64,000 nucleotides of DNA from Nectonema munidae (Eukaryota; Nematomorpha; Nectonematoida; Nectonematidae). The stretch spans positions 1,355,501-1,419,500 of the forward strand of contig JAUIRK010001056.1 in assembly GCA_030549495.1 (NCBI GenBank). Direction: 5' to 3'. How positions within the stretch are numbered: the stretch's first letter is position 1; each line of letters begins with the position of its first letter. The notes beneath the pieces were generated by a model. It was not told the origin of the DNA and did no database searches. It saw only the letters and a list, made by a program, of their open reading frames with translations. Below, piece after piece: positions 49,207 through 60,640 of the stretch. Position numbers and translations under genes: made by a program.

Positions 49207-49740
49207 TAACACTAGAAAAGCGAAGTTTTTCTTTATCTAGAAAATCCAAAGGGGCTCTATGAGACCCATAATCACATTCATATAAAAACATTGATTCAAA
49301 CTGAAAATATCATGAGAAGCTTTATTAAAATGATAAAAATAGCATCTATGTTTTCAAACATACATTATATGTACCATAAACTTGCTTAGTTCCATTAGTA
49401 GTACATTTTTCGCAAGTATATTTTCCACATCTGCATAAAAACAAAGTTTTGTTCGAGCATTCCTTTGTCTTACAATTTTCAATGTCTTACTTCAATCAAA
49501 ACTACCTCCACCTCTTTTTTATTGAAACAAACTCAAAAATAATAGTCCAATGTCTCATGTTCCTTCCGTATACCAATTTTGCCTTTTTTGTGTACGCATA
49601 ACACTTTATAAATGACCATCATTCTAAAAGATGCAGCTGTTGTAAAAAGGAACAACTTTTTATAGTTGATTATTCCCTCAAACAAATCATTTGATTGGTA
49701 TGCCATAATGTTTTTTGCGAGCCCCATTCGTTTGCAAACA
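49207..49740 (-). mobile_element. piggyBac-like transposon relic, 3' part
   Basis: The 3' end TTAACACTAGAAAAG at about 49208 strongly resembles the canonical piggyBac terminus TTAACCCTAGAAAG. On the minus strand, GLAKNIMAYQSNDLFEGIIN is followed, after a frame change, by a cysteine-rich tail CKTKECSNKTLFLCRCGKYT with EKCTTNG and a stop near 49355, the family's C-terminal zinc domain. The 5' end was not found. Confidence 0.75.
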
Positions 49741-50380
49741 ACTTTATAAAAGATTTAGTACTGTCTTTATCAACCTATAAGTCGATGTGAAGTATAAATC
49801 GAACTACTGATTTTTGGATTAAATCGACGAAAAAACAAAAAAAATGTTGTTAGTTAGCTCCTCGATTGAGACCTGTTCAACACATCTAATAAAAACTTCC
49901 GTTAGCTCGACGAAGTGTAGCCCGTTAAAAAAGTCCTACGAAAAAAAACATGCAAAATATTTCACGTTTTTTACTTTTAACCTACTTTTTTCAATTATCT
50001 TGATGTACATTGTTAAAAATATGAAATCATTGTAGTTGGCAGAATAATCATACGATACCTAATTTAAAGCAGAATATTTGTATTTAAAGAATTTATAAAC
50101 GCAGACGCTTCTTATCAGAGAAGCGTAAGCGCTCAGAAAATGTCTGCTTCCTCAAAATACATCTGCTACCGCTTCTGCTTCCTAACTCACAAAAATAATC
50201 ATTTAGTAATAAAATTAAGTTAATATTTGCTTTTCGTTAAAAATAATTTGAGTTTTGTTGGCAAATATACACAATTTGATTTATTTTTCATTGAAGACAA
50301 TAACAAATGGAAAGCATAAATTTTTTTCTTTATCCATAAAATAAACGAGTCTATTCAAATTAAAAGCTTATACAAGTTTG
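49741..50380. other. AT-rich stretch between relics
   Basis: No gene. A patch at 50105-50190 with repeated CGCTTCTGCTTCC-like words may be old repeat. Confidence 0.35.
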
Positions 50381-50389
50381 TTCGTACGA

Positions 50390-51080
50390 AGAAAAAGAAT
50401 CGCATTTAACAAATCTTCACTCATTCTTGATCTCTTATTTCGTAAAAGAAGTTCAAGTTGAGAGAACATTCTTTCAATTGAAACTTGTGTTGCTGGCATT
50501 GCACTTACTCTTTCACAAAGAAATATTGTAAGCATTTGGGTAAAATTTTATTATATTCCTAAGATTGTTGAAGTTTTCAAAACATCCAAGTTTCTCTACA
50601 TCCCAAAAAGCTTTGTACAATTCGGTTTCTTCATTGAGGTGTTCATCAAAAGACTTAAGGTATTTTTCGAAATGGGTTTTGCGTTTAGAGCTGGGCTTTG
50701 ACTAGAAGCAGTGGAACTATTGGTATGAACTACTACTGATAAACTTTCAGAACCAACTAAAGATCTAATTTGCTCATTTATTTTTTCTTTTTGAATTGTT
50801 ATAAGACACATTGAAGAAAAAAAGTTCATTATCTTTGGGGCTAGAGGAGTCGAGGAGGTTCGATATGACGTTGGTAGCGTGTTCAACTTTGCCTTTATCA
50901 CCATTACGAGATTTCGTGTGGATTATGATCACGCACATTGAATTACTTTTCCAGCTTCCATATATTTTAGTTAGCGAGAAAGAACGAATGAGGACGAGTG
51001 CTTGCTTAAGCCCATTTCGGGGCATTTTGCTCCTCGATAACTTTAACCAGGAGACATCACTATTCAACTCTCAAAAGTTT
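50390..51080 (-). mobile_element. hAT transposase C-terminal relic
   Basis: Near 50390-50520 the minus strand encodes SAMPATQVSIERMFSQLELL and NKRSRMSEDLLNAILFLR, a textbook hAT C-terminal dimerisation domain. Upstream pieces (51067-50596) contain RSRNGDKGKVEHA-like and LDSSSPKDNELFF fragments in two frames. Broken by at least two frame changes. Confidence 0.75.
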
Positions 51081-51127
51081 ACTTCTTAACTCTATTTACA
51101 TATTATTCTAAAAGAATGTTGAATTAA

Positions 51128-51257
51128 CCCATTTAAGACCAAGCAAGCAGACGATATCTAAAAAAAACGCAGACGATTTATATTCAAAGTCATTGAAAAA
51201 AGCAGACGAAGATGAAATTACTTATTTTCCAAAATAGGAACATTGGCCGTAAATGGG
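51128..51257. mobile_element. TTAA mini-element, CATTTAAGACC subtype
   Basis: Perfect TTAA on both sides. Inverted ends CCCATTTAAGACC and GGCCGTAAATGGG. Three GCAGACGA core motifs inside. Interior aligns with the copy at 57425-57554, although the ends differ. Confidence 0.8.
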
Positions 51258-51970
51258 TTAATGAAGAAAGTTTCTTACATGTACGCATAATATGAACTTT
51301 TTTGATCGTATAAAAATTTTTAATTTCCCCTTTTACTGGTTATAATACTTTGCCCTTTCAAAAATTCCAATGGTGTGCGCCATTGTAAGTCATTTCCTTA
51401 TTTAAAAATAAGAGCTCTTTTTTTTAGTTATCATTTTTTGTCCCTTTTATCTACAATATTTTTTTGGAATACACACTTCACTAAATTGCACTTATTTCTC
51501 AAAATACACACAGCGTGTATATTTCTTCTTTCAAAAACTAATTTGTAATAATTTAAGCGTATAACTCATATTTTACATATTTTTATTTTAAATATACTAC
51601 TGTTAACATGAATTGACCAAAATACCTTCTCTCTGTCTCTTGAACATGTTGTAACATTTTCTAATTTTATGAACGATTTACCCTTTATGTACACATATAT
51701 AAATATCCTATAAAATAGAGATATAGGTAAAGAACGAAATTATTTTAGATTAAGTGTGATTACAGTCAAAGATACGGAAATTAGTATCTATAAATGCTTT
51801 TCTGTCTTTTAGTGGCGCAGTTGTGTTCAGAATTCAGATATTTATTTTTCGATTTTTCAGAATCTGAAATTTTTTATAAAAGACACGACTCCCTAAATTT
51901 ACCTAATCCAGACTCTGACTACTTAGGTTTGACCACACTCATATTCTCTCTCTCTCTCTACCTTGGTTAG

Positions 51971-52080
51971 TCCTTTCAGGAATTGATTTTCTAAAAATTT
52001 ATCACCTGCTTTCTTTTTCAATACTTAAAGCAGATGATTTATATTTTTATGGAACACTGCTGTCCTATTGTGCGTGAAAG
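51971..52080 (-). mobile_element. TTAA mini-element, CACGCACAATGGGACAG subtype, copy 1
   Basis: Inverted relative to the copy at 52374: CCTTTCAGGAATTGATTTTC at the left and GCTGTCCTATTGTGCGTGAAAG at the right in plus-strand reading. Contains AAGCAGATGATTTATA. Flanking TTAG replaces TTAA on the left; the right TTAA is lost. Confidence 0.65.
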
Positions 52081-52373
52081 AACAAAGTGTGTATGTGTGT
52101 GTACTAGTGATGTATTCAGAATAAAAAGATTATTTCTAAGGTGCAACTTTCTAAAATAACTGTTATGAAAAATCTAAATTAATGTTATACAGATCAGTGC
52201 GCAGTTCTTTTCTCCTTGCAATTTGATAAGTGCTATTTTCAAAAACATTTTACTAAAGAAGAGTTTTTGGAAATTACACCACCCTGTAGGAGTTGCAAGA
52301 AAAGACATTTTTGCTGCATTCAACGAATTTGTAAGCCAACAAAAGTGTCATAAGAAGTGGAAATAGACTTTAA

Positions 52374-52495
52374 CCCTTTCACGCACAATGGGACAGCAGT
52401 GCCCTATAGAATAAAAATTGTCTGCTTTAAGTATTGAAAAATTCATTGAAAAAGAAAGCAAACGATAAATTTTGGAAAAGAAATGCCTGAAAGGG
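52374..52495 (+). mobile_element. TTAA mini-element, CACGCACAATGGGACAG subtype, copy 2
   Basis: TTAA at 52370-52373, then CCCTTTCACGCACAATGGGA. The right end is ATGCCTGAAAGGG followed by ATAA. Its right half is the start of the 98 bp tandem repeat described next. Confidence 0.7.
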
Positions 52496-52735
52496 ATAAA
52501 GACATAACATTTCGATAGAAAAAGAAAGGCGATTTGACTTAAGAAGTGTAAGAAAGCAAACGATAAATTTTGGAAAAGAAATGCCTGAAAGGGATAAAGA
52601 CATAACATTTCGATAGAAAAAGAAAGGCGATTTGACTTAAGAAGTGTAAGAAAGCAAACGATAAATTTTGGAAAAGAAATGCCTGAAAGGGATAAACACA
52701 TAACATTTCGATAGAAAAAAAAGGCGATAGATTTG
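52454..52735. repeat. Three tandem 98 bp copies
   Basis: GCAAACGATAAATTTTGGAA starts at 52458, 52556 and 52654, exactly 98 bases apart. Each unit has the right half of the TTAA mini-element plus about 55 bases of flank. Copies 1 and 2 look identical by eye; copy 3 differs slightly. An open minus frame of 117 codons over it is a by-product of the repetition. Confidence 0.9.
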
Positions 52736-52929
52736 TGCCAAAATTATGATAGATTTACAGGTTTTTAGCATATCATTATATTATTCACCAAGTAAATCTA
52801 ATGATAGGTGTGTCTACTTTTTTAATGGATCAAATTGAGTAATTTAAAGTTGGAATTACAAGGCAGAAATCGAAATTTAATTGGCATATGTTAAGTTTAA
52901 TTAAAAGTTTGCTGAAATACTTGATCATG

Positions 52930-53640
52930 CTAAAGGAAAATAAAAGCAATCGATAAGGGCATTTTCCCTATTTTTTGAAGTTTATGAAGAACTGCTCCAC
53001 TGTGATTTTGGATGGGAATTAAAAATGCGAATCTTAAAAAGATCGAAACAACTTCATTGCTCATTCTTTTCAAGAAAGCTTAAATATTATTGAAGTCACG
53101 ATTAAAAAGGCTGAACTTGAAATATATATTCAAAATAATTTACTTTTAAAATCAATGAAACTTCGTGATATTTCGAATTGCATGAAAATTTCTATTATTA
53201 ACTACTATTATCCAAAATTTATAGCATTGTCTGGCAGCAACCTACTCAAAAGAATCGGCGTTTTCAGACATGAACTTGATTGAAAAGGAGTTAAGAAATA
53301 AAATTTCAAATGATAATTATCTAAGACACGCTCTTTCTTCAATTCAGTCTGATTGTGGAAAGTATTGCAAAGAGTTATCAGAGAAAATTCAAGAAAGTAA
53401 GAAGGATGAAGATTATGTGGGAGGAAAAATGATGCAAATGGAAATAAAGATGAGAAAAAGGAAGGCCAGAGCTAAGATGGCTAAAATGATCTGAAGTGTA
53501 AAGGTCTTACTGGTCATGACGCCTGGAATAGAAGCAAATGGAAGAAGGGCATCAATGACATCGACCCGAAATAAGAGTGCGAAGAGATGGAGTGAAACAA
53601 GAAGAAAAAAGATTGCAAAATTAAAGAAAAGCTAAATTTC
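52930..53640 (+). mobile_element. hAT transposase C-terminal relic, second type
   Basis: At about 53235-53370 the translation ATYSKESAFSDMNLIEKELR followed by NKISNDNYLRHAL matches the C-terminus of SPIN/ZBED5-like hAT proteins (TYLCEQTFSxMNxIKxKxRSRLTDEHL). A 75-codon open piece starts at 53270 and runs on into a lysine-rich tail. An upstream open stretch (~53040-53280) lies in a different frame and could be the preceding region. Confidence 0.65.
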
Positions 53641-54327
53641 GAATTAATTTTTAAACAGTCAATTACCATTTTAGTTTTATACTCAAATTAAATAAAAAAA
53701 ACATATATTTACTTCCTTGTATTTCGTAACGCTTCTATTAGAAAAAATAAGCATTTGGAAAAACAGACTCATAATAAAGCTTACCATTCCCACAAATGCA
53801 TTATTAATTTAATTCAACTTTTATTGAAAATAAAAGTCGATCACATCGAATAACTAGATGGAAAAATTGGCCACTAAGTAAATAAGTTGGATGCAAATAT
53901 CCTAAATATGATTAGTGTGTGCAACTAGCTGGCTATCTACGTAGTTATTGCAACAAAACTACTTAAAAAATTACTACATTCATGCAGAAGTTAGAATTGA
54001 CTTGAATTATCTAAAATTGAGCTTTGTTGATGACCAGTTGTGGAAGGGGTTCATAAATGCGTTACACATACGTTACAATAAGGAAGTAGGGGTTTGAAAT
54101 TATAAAAATTTCGTGTTACATGATATATTTATACGTCCGTCTAGTAGTTGTTACTTTATCAAAATAGGTTCCTTGGAGAGGACAATATTTAATTTGAAAG
54201 GGGACATGGGTGAAAAAAGGCTGAGAAACATACGTGTAAACTGTACAGTTTAATTGCGTTTGTTTATTACTCTTACTTTTCAAAATTTGAAAGTGTATCA
54301 AAACTATTTTTAAGTGAACATCAAAAC

Positions 54328-57300
54328 ATGGCTTCCACACCGACTAACTCCTTCCTAGAAAAGAGAGTTCCTTTGGACGAAAAGGAAAGGAGGTGTGTGA
54401 TTGAATCAGTGAAGAGAGAACTTGCAAAAATGTCTAACGAAGAGAAGAAAGCAGCCTTGAAGCTCGTTGTAAACTGTCTGGACTTGACTTCGCTTTCTTC
54501 CACGGACACTGACGCTGAAATCGCGGCTTTGGCGCAAAAAGCCTTACATCTCGGAAACGGAGTGGGAGAGTGTGCGTGTGTTTGCGTGTACTCTGGCTAC
54601 GCGTCCTTGTTCACGCACATGCAGCCACGACCCAAATTGGCCTTGGTCTGTCCTTGTTTTCCACATGGAAAACTTTCCTTTCAAATGTGCATTGACTGGC
54701 TCCAAAGGCTTGACAAAAGTGACTTTGATGAAGTCGACATTGTGATAGACAGAGGATTGGTGCTTTGCGGAAAGTATGAACAAGTAAGTTTTTTACGTGC
54801 ACTCAGCCACGTAGCCAGCTATGGGGCACTTGGGGCCGGGCCCCTCCATCTAAGTTATGGGTTCCACCATCAAAAATTGAAATTTACAAATTAAAATGAA
54901 TTAATTTTTGACTCTGGGTTTATATGAACAATATAAAGCAAATAAAATCAAAAAAAAATTATTGATATCATTAACGGTAACGATCAAATTGTCAACTTTG
55001 TTAAGATGGGCCTTCTACCTGTAATAAGAAAGCAAATTTACAATAAAAAATTTCTCTTTGCTATGGGAAAAGAAGATAAGAAATATTAACCATGATAAAA
55101 TCTAAAACCTTAACCAAGAATAGGACACAAGTAGAGAAAGGAGCTTATAAACACAAAGAGAAGAGTTGTTATAAGCAGCATTTGATGCTTTAATTTTAGA
55201 CAAAGGCATTAGGTAAGCATCTCCAAATATAAATTTCTGGCTACGTTACTGCGTGTACTTATGCCACATCTCAAGATTGTTTTCATGGGGTAATGACTCT
55301 CTTTTCTGATCTAGATTTTTGCTTTCATTTTTGTATCCGCTCATTCGGTGGTGATAACTACCAAAAGTATATCATTAATTAATTAAATGATTTGTTTGAC
55401 GGTAATGGCCATTGGATTAAAATTCAAAAATTTATTAAAATATCAAAAAAAGAGGATACTTTATTTTTAATATGAAAATATCCAGATTCGGAAAATAAAT
55501 CCCTTTATCAAGTTTGTAAATAAAATAATTAAAAAATGGAAAGAGAGTCTTTGAAATGAAGTATTGGTAAACTCACAGTATTGGGGTTTATACTCCGAAA
55601 CTGATTGTTTTCATAATAAAAATAAAGTATCCTTTTCTTTCAATATTTTATATTTTTATAAACTTTTTGAAAATTAATTAATCATGTAAAATATATAAAA
55701 TTATAACAGAAAATCAGTCAAATACTGACAATCATATTTAGATTTTTATTAAAATAGAGAATCGGAATTATTTTATTATTAGGCGAAACGATGGAAACCC
55801 CCAGAAATTAAGCTCGAACTTGATGGCTTTTCATAAACAAGAAACTACAGTATGTATGTCAAGTTTTATCGAAAAGAAAAGTTAAGAAATGATAAAAAAA
55901 ATTAAAATAAGTTATACAAAGGAAACATATCACTTTTAAAACGCAAAAATTAAGTATCTTTTATAAAATAATGCTGCTGTTCAAAAATCATATATATTTT
56001 TTTCTAAAAATTTGTCAGTTAGTTATCTATTTAATTAGTTATTTAAAGCCTTTATATGATTTCAAATGGAATCTCATAGAAATAAAAAAAAATCATTTGT
56101 ATCAGTTTTTAATTTACAGTGAGTAAAATAAAGCTATTTTCATAGCAAATTTATTATATAGTTGGACGATAGTTATGTAAGATTATTTAGTTAGTTTTTT
56201 GAATGGAAATGCTCATCGCATTCAACCTAAAGATATTCTGAAAAATATCTTAGGTGTGAAAAAGTTTTTTAAACCAACTGATGCAATTATTAAATACAAA
56301 GTGTTGTATAATAAAATTCACTTAATTTTATGCAAAGACATGTTAATATTCACCTATAAAACCATATGTTTCCTCCGTAATAATGATGCAAATTTATAAG
56401 AGCAAACGGAACAAAACGCCCGCTTTAATAGAAGGCAAAACTTTCAGCTGGAAAGGATAATCCATTTTAACATTTTTTATAAGTCATGCACCAAAAATTT
56501 TGTTCTCGACAAATACAAATATGCGCTTATTTCACAATTTAAAGATGCAAATACAAGCATCGGTTCAAACAAAACAAATTGAAATATTCCTTAAATTATG
56601 CAAAATTTTAAACACAAGCTTTTTTCACACACGTTCACACTTTGGATGTTAAAAATTGCCTTCAAATCAGATAGATAAAAAAAAGTATCACAATTTGAAA
56701 TAAAATGAGTGTGCTTTTTTATTTTTCCTTCAAAACGCCATTTTTTGAATCTTTATACGTTGAATTAGAAGTTACTCTAGGACTCTACACCAAAATCTAT
56801 AATTATCAGAGATTTACAGTTTAAGCAGTATTTTGACCTCCTCCCAGTCAATTTCACTCTAGGTAATTTCTCTCCAAAAAATTAATTAAATTTTAACTTT
56901 TGGCTAATTAGCTAGTTTTAATTAACCTGGAGTGAAATGGAATAAGAATCAAATTACCTATAACTTATTGTATTTATTATTATTTATCCTTATAAATGTG
57001 AAAAAACAACAAACTTGATCATTTTTCCTTGAATTTAAGGATAAAATGACTTTACTTAGAGGATTAACCTATGAATTTTTACTTGAACAAAGCTTTTCAC
57101 CGAAATCAAGAGGAAGAAAGAAGTGCTTGGCCGAGATAAAGTGTTGAAAACAATTCTGTCAGTTGGCGAATTGAAAGACGATGTGGAGATATACAACGCG
57201 TGTCGAAGTGTCATTTCAGCGGGAAGCGACTTTGTCAAGACTTCCACAGGTGATAACTTCCTTCATTTTAAAACCCATTTAAGATCAAACAAAACAGATC

Positions 57301-59651
57301 ACTTTGCTAACTCTTATTTAACTGCATTGAAAGTAAGAGCGTTTTCACTTTGTGTACGTAAAGTTAAGTATTTCATTCCGAGTCGGGTAATAGGTGCGCA
57401 TTTGGGTAGTGAAAAAAGAGCTTACCCTTTCGTGACGAGAAAAATCAGACGATATTTATTAAAAAGCAGAAGATTCATATACAAAATTATTTGAGAAGGC
57501 AGACGAAGGTAAAATTGTTTATGTATCATATATGATACACTGGTCACGAAAGGGTTAAGTCAAATCATTTTTACATAGGGCTAAGTCATTATTAGCCTTT
57601 TCTTTGAGGACGAGTGTAACACCGGCGTTTCAAGAAATGAAAATCGTCGGCTTTTGATGACTAATCCTTCTGCTTTTCTTTTCAATAGAATTTTTATATT
57701 TTTAAGCAGACAAATTTCATTTCTTGGGAATGAAATCCCAAGGTACTCACCGGTACTCAAAGGGTTAAATATATAAACTTGTATTCAAAAAGAAAGCAGA
57801 GCATTAGTCTTAAAAATTCCGGTCCTCAAAGCATTAAGATGGGCTTCGCGATCAGGCTTTAAAATTGAAACAGCACCCATTTAAAAATTTGCAAGTACTA
57901 TCCCTTGAATATTTCTGCAAGCTTACCGAACACCTCTTTATGCGTTAGTTCGTAACTCTTGCTCACTGAGCGTTCTTAAAGAGAGGTGTATAATCTATAA
58001 AAACATGGTGTTCGACTTGATATGAATAAAATTGCAAATTAAAACTCTTTCGAAAATTGTATTTTTCTTAAGATAGAAAACAAAAATTTTTATATTTTTT
58101 TAATGGAGTTTCATGCTTTTGAAGTTATGTTCATAAAACAGGAGAAATTTGAGCTATTTTTGATCTGAGGCAGTAATGTAGCATTTTCCGGTGGAGCACA
58201 TATTTTTATAGCACATAAATATATAAGAAAGTATTCTCTATGATTTAAAGCTTAAAAGGCATATCCCTATTCTGAAAGAGTTAAATTAATGTAATAGAAT
58301 ACGCAAGTTAGGAAAAATGTCCTTATAATATTTGCTAAATACAAATTTAAATAATCAAGTCTTTTATTCTCTAAATCAAATATTTAGCATCTTTATTCTT
58401 AGACATTCGTTTTATTTAATGTTTTACTTTTTTTTTTATCAAGTTTGCTTTGAATAGTTGGTAATGTTCTCACACTTTTCCTAAAAATTGTTGTTAATAA
58501 ACTTAGAAATAATTTCATTCTCATGTAATTTATAGGGTACAATATAGGGAATATTTATATAAATTTAAGGTTTGTAGAACATTTCTTTCAAAAATTTTAA
58601 ACCCTCACTTTGTTTTTTGAAAGGACAAAATTTAAAACCACAACTTCAGACCTGTCAATTCATAGACCCATGTCCTAAACATATTTTCAAACAATTTACT
58701 TTCTAACTGAATATATCTGTTGGTGGAATATGAAAATCTTTTAGCTCCTAATCAATATTGCATCGGATAGCGGGGTTGCCGAATAATAATAATAATAATC
58801 TACTCTCGGATAAATAACCTAAATTTCTGTTCGCTAAAGATTCACAAAAGAGATCATTTTTAGAGTCATGGTATAAAACCTTCACTTGGTTGGAGTATAG
58901 CATATCTATCGATAAATATAAACCACTGTACTAAAAAATTGACACACTTGTTCATTAAATAATTGTCTAAATAATCCAATCAATGTCAAGGGGGTGGATG
59001 CATCTGCTTTGTCTAAGTTTGGCTCTGTTTTGGTCAATGCAACTCTCATTAGCTTACTTCCAATATGTTTAAGAATTTGGTTTCAATGACAAGTAGCATG
59101 GAAAACGCTTGCTTACACTCATATGTAGTAGCAAATCGAATCAGAACCATCTTTGCAACATCAGCGTAGGACTGTCCCCAATCGAAAAATCGCTATGAGA
59201 CATTCCACAATAAACTGTTCTTGAATTAAGAAGTCTTCTAAGGCCAGAATACGAATCGAGATTCACTGGCATAGAGAGAGAGTCTCATTTACAAGAAGAG
59301 ATTTCAGATGATCTTTTGTTTCTCCATAACAATTCATGATTTTAAAGGATACGCAATGATTTTGTCATCTTACCAACGCATATAAATATATATGTGTTCT
59401 TTATAGGAAAGGAAGTGGTCAATGCGAGCTTGGAAACGGCGTACACAATGCTGCTTGCCATCAAAGACGCGTTCAAAGACAGTGGCGTGCGGACCGGCTT
59501 CAAGGCAGCTGGTGGCATTAGGACTTGTGATGACGCCATCTCATACTTTCTGCTAGTTAAAGAAGTTTTGGGAGAAGACTGGTTGAACCCAAAATTATTC
59601 AGAATCGGAGCTAGCTCTCTACTTGACAAAATCATTGATCACTTTAAATAA
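54328..59651 (+). CDS. DERA: Deoxyribose-phosphate aldolase, three exons
   Basis: Class I aldolase that splits 2-deoxyribose 5-phosphate into glyceraldehyde 3-phosphate and acetaldehyde in deoxynucleoside breakdown. Exons 54328..54783 (donor CAA|GTAAGT), 57093..57249 (acceptor AACAAAG|, donor ACAG|GTGATA) and 59407..59651 (acceptor TCTTTATAG|) join in frame to 285 residues; human DERA has 318. Visible are LDLTSLSSTDTDAEI (~50-65), ACVCVY (~84), DEVDIVIDR with catalytic Asp ~137, LKTILSVGEL, Schiff-base Lys ~201 in SAGSDFVKTSTG, second Lys ~237 in GFKAAGGIR, and LFRIGASSLL near the end. Pro of the human GFKPAGG is Ala here. Exon 2 acceptor has a weak pyrimidine tract. AATAAA at 59729. Start chosen as the first in-frame ATG after an AT-rich leader. 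Both introns contain mini-elements. Confidence 0.93.
54804..55251. mobile_element. hAT-type mini-element in DERA intron 1
   Basis: Ends CAGCCACGTAGCCAG and CTGGCTACGTTACTG. Flanks CGTGCACT and CGTGTACT agree at 7 of 8 bases, an 8 bp target duplication. A GC block GGGGCCGGGCCCC lies just inside. Starts 20 bases after the splice donor at 54784. Confidence 0.85.
55252..57092. other. Rest of DERA intron 1
   Basis: AT-rich, no gene or exon-like block recognised. Frame 56199-56399 is not convincing. Confidence 0.5.
57425..57554. mobile_element. TTAA mini-element, TTTCGTGACGAG subtype, in DERA intron 2
   Basis: Ends CCCTTTCGTGACGAG and CTGGTCACGAAAGGG agree at 14 of 15 bases. Right TTAA is intact and the left is reduced to TTA. 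Interior has three CAGACGA/CAGAAGA core motifs, spaced as in 51128-51257. Confidence 0.8.
57590..57834. mobile_element. TTAA mini-elements, GAGGAC subtype, compound copy
   Basis: Left CTTTGAGGACGAGTGTAACA with ACCGGCGTTTCAAGAAATG. Two successive right ends: CCGGTACTCAAAGGG before TTAA at 57765 and CCGGTCCTCAAAGCA with TTAA at 57834. This looks like one copy inside, or fused to, another. Confidence 0.55.
57835..59406. other. Rest of DERA intron 2
   Basis: AT-rich, with an ATA microsatellite at about 58784-58800. 59207-59250 repeats the AATAAACTGTTCT...AAGTCTTCT..AGGCCA segment seen at 20774-20820. No additional exon was recognised. Confidence 0.5.
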
Positions 59652-59815
59652 AGTACTTTTACATTTTCTCAACAATCAATAACGCAGAAAGTTGTATTCA
59701 TCATAAAAATTAGGACTGCAGAACTGTGAATAAATTTTTATCTGAAATTTAAAAGATAAGACTTCGACCACGTTAAAATTATTTGCGTATTTTTGGTTCG
59801 ACTCAATTGATTGCG

Positions 59816-59979
59816 ACCGGGAGATTCAAAGTCGCCACCATGCACAGGAGAAATTTATTCAATTTTTTTATAGGAACAATGTAATCTAAGGTCAAAGAAA
59901 GCAAGAACATGTAATTCTTCATTATTTTTTTTAAATAAATTGTTTTTTTCTATACATGGCGACTTTTGAATCACCCGGT
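59816..59979. mobile_element. Mini-element with CCGGGTGATTCAAA ends
   Basis: Left ACCGGGAGATTCAAAGTCGC and right GCGACTTTTGAATCACCCGGT are inverted repeats of about 20 bp with a few differences. 164 bp in all, just downstream of the DERA polyadenylation site. Right flank is AGTG; a target duplication is not clear. Confidence 0.7.
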
Positions 59980-60493
59980 AGTGTCAGACTTAGATACCAC
60001 CAAGAAGCTAACGTTCCTTGAATGCTTTTCAGGTTCGCGGGTTTATAAGATCCAATGCATATAATATAAGGTAGCTAGAAAAATCGCAAATTCTACATTT
60101 TGTTTCATAGTGTTGATTGATATTGTCAGACTTTTTTTACTTTAAAATTGAGTATTTTTCACGTAATTTAAATTCGTAAAGCAAGGTTGAAAATAAAATA
60201 ATAATGAGAAAAAGATCAGCTTTAACCGATGAAACTTATTTAGAATAATGTTTAAAAGTAATGATAAGACTTGTTCTAAATTATTTTTAACTTAAATCCA
60301 AAAATTCATTTGTATAAGCCTTAAAATTACAAGAAAAATAATTGCATGACTTTTATACCTTCTAAACTTTTTATTAAGGGAAATGACAGTAGATAATATT
60401 TATACATACCAGGAGTCAGAGAAAATACCTTTTTAAATTGGTTAGTTCTTGGGTTCTGGAGAGAATACCTAGCTAACACTCAGAATCCTAGTA

Positions 60494-60640
60494 CAGTAAA
60501 GACTGTCCTACTAAATTACGGACATTATTTCAATTCCCGAATCACTTTCAAACAATATTAGTATGAAACTATCATGTGAATAGCGGACATCTGTGTAATG
60601 CGAACACGAACAGACATTGTATGTAACAATATGTGAACAT
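60494..60640. mobile_element. pogo/Tigger-like terminus
   Basis: TACAGTAAAGACTGTCCTAC followed by TTACGGACATT resembles the ends of pogo-type elements, as does AGCGGACATCTGTGTAATGC further in. Only this end was recognised. Confidence 0.4.

Noticed and set aside
52348-52701. 117-codon minus-strand gene
   Set aside because: Open only because of the 98 bp tandem repeat; the peptide is the repeat read three times.
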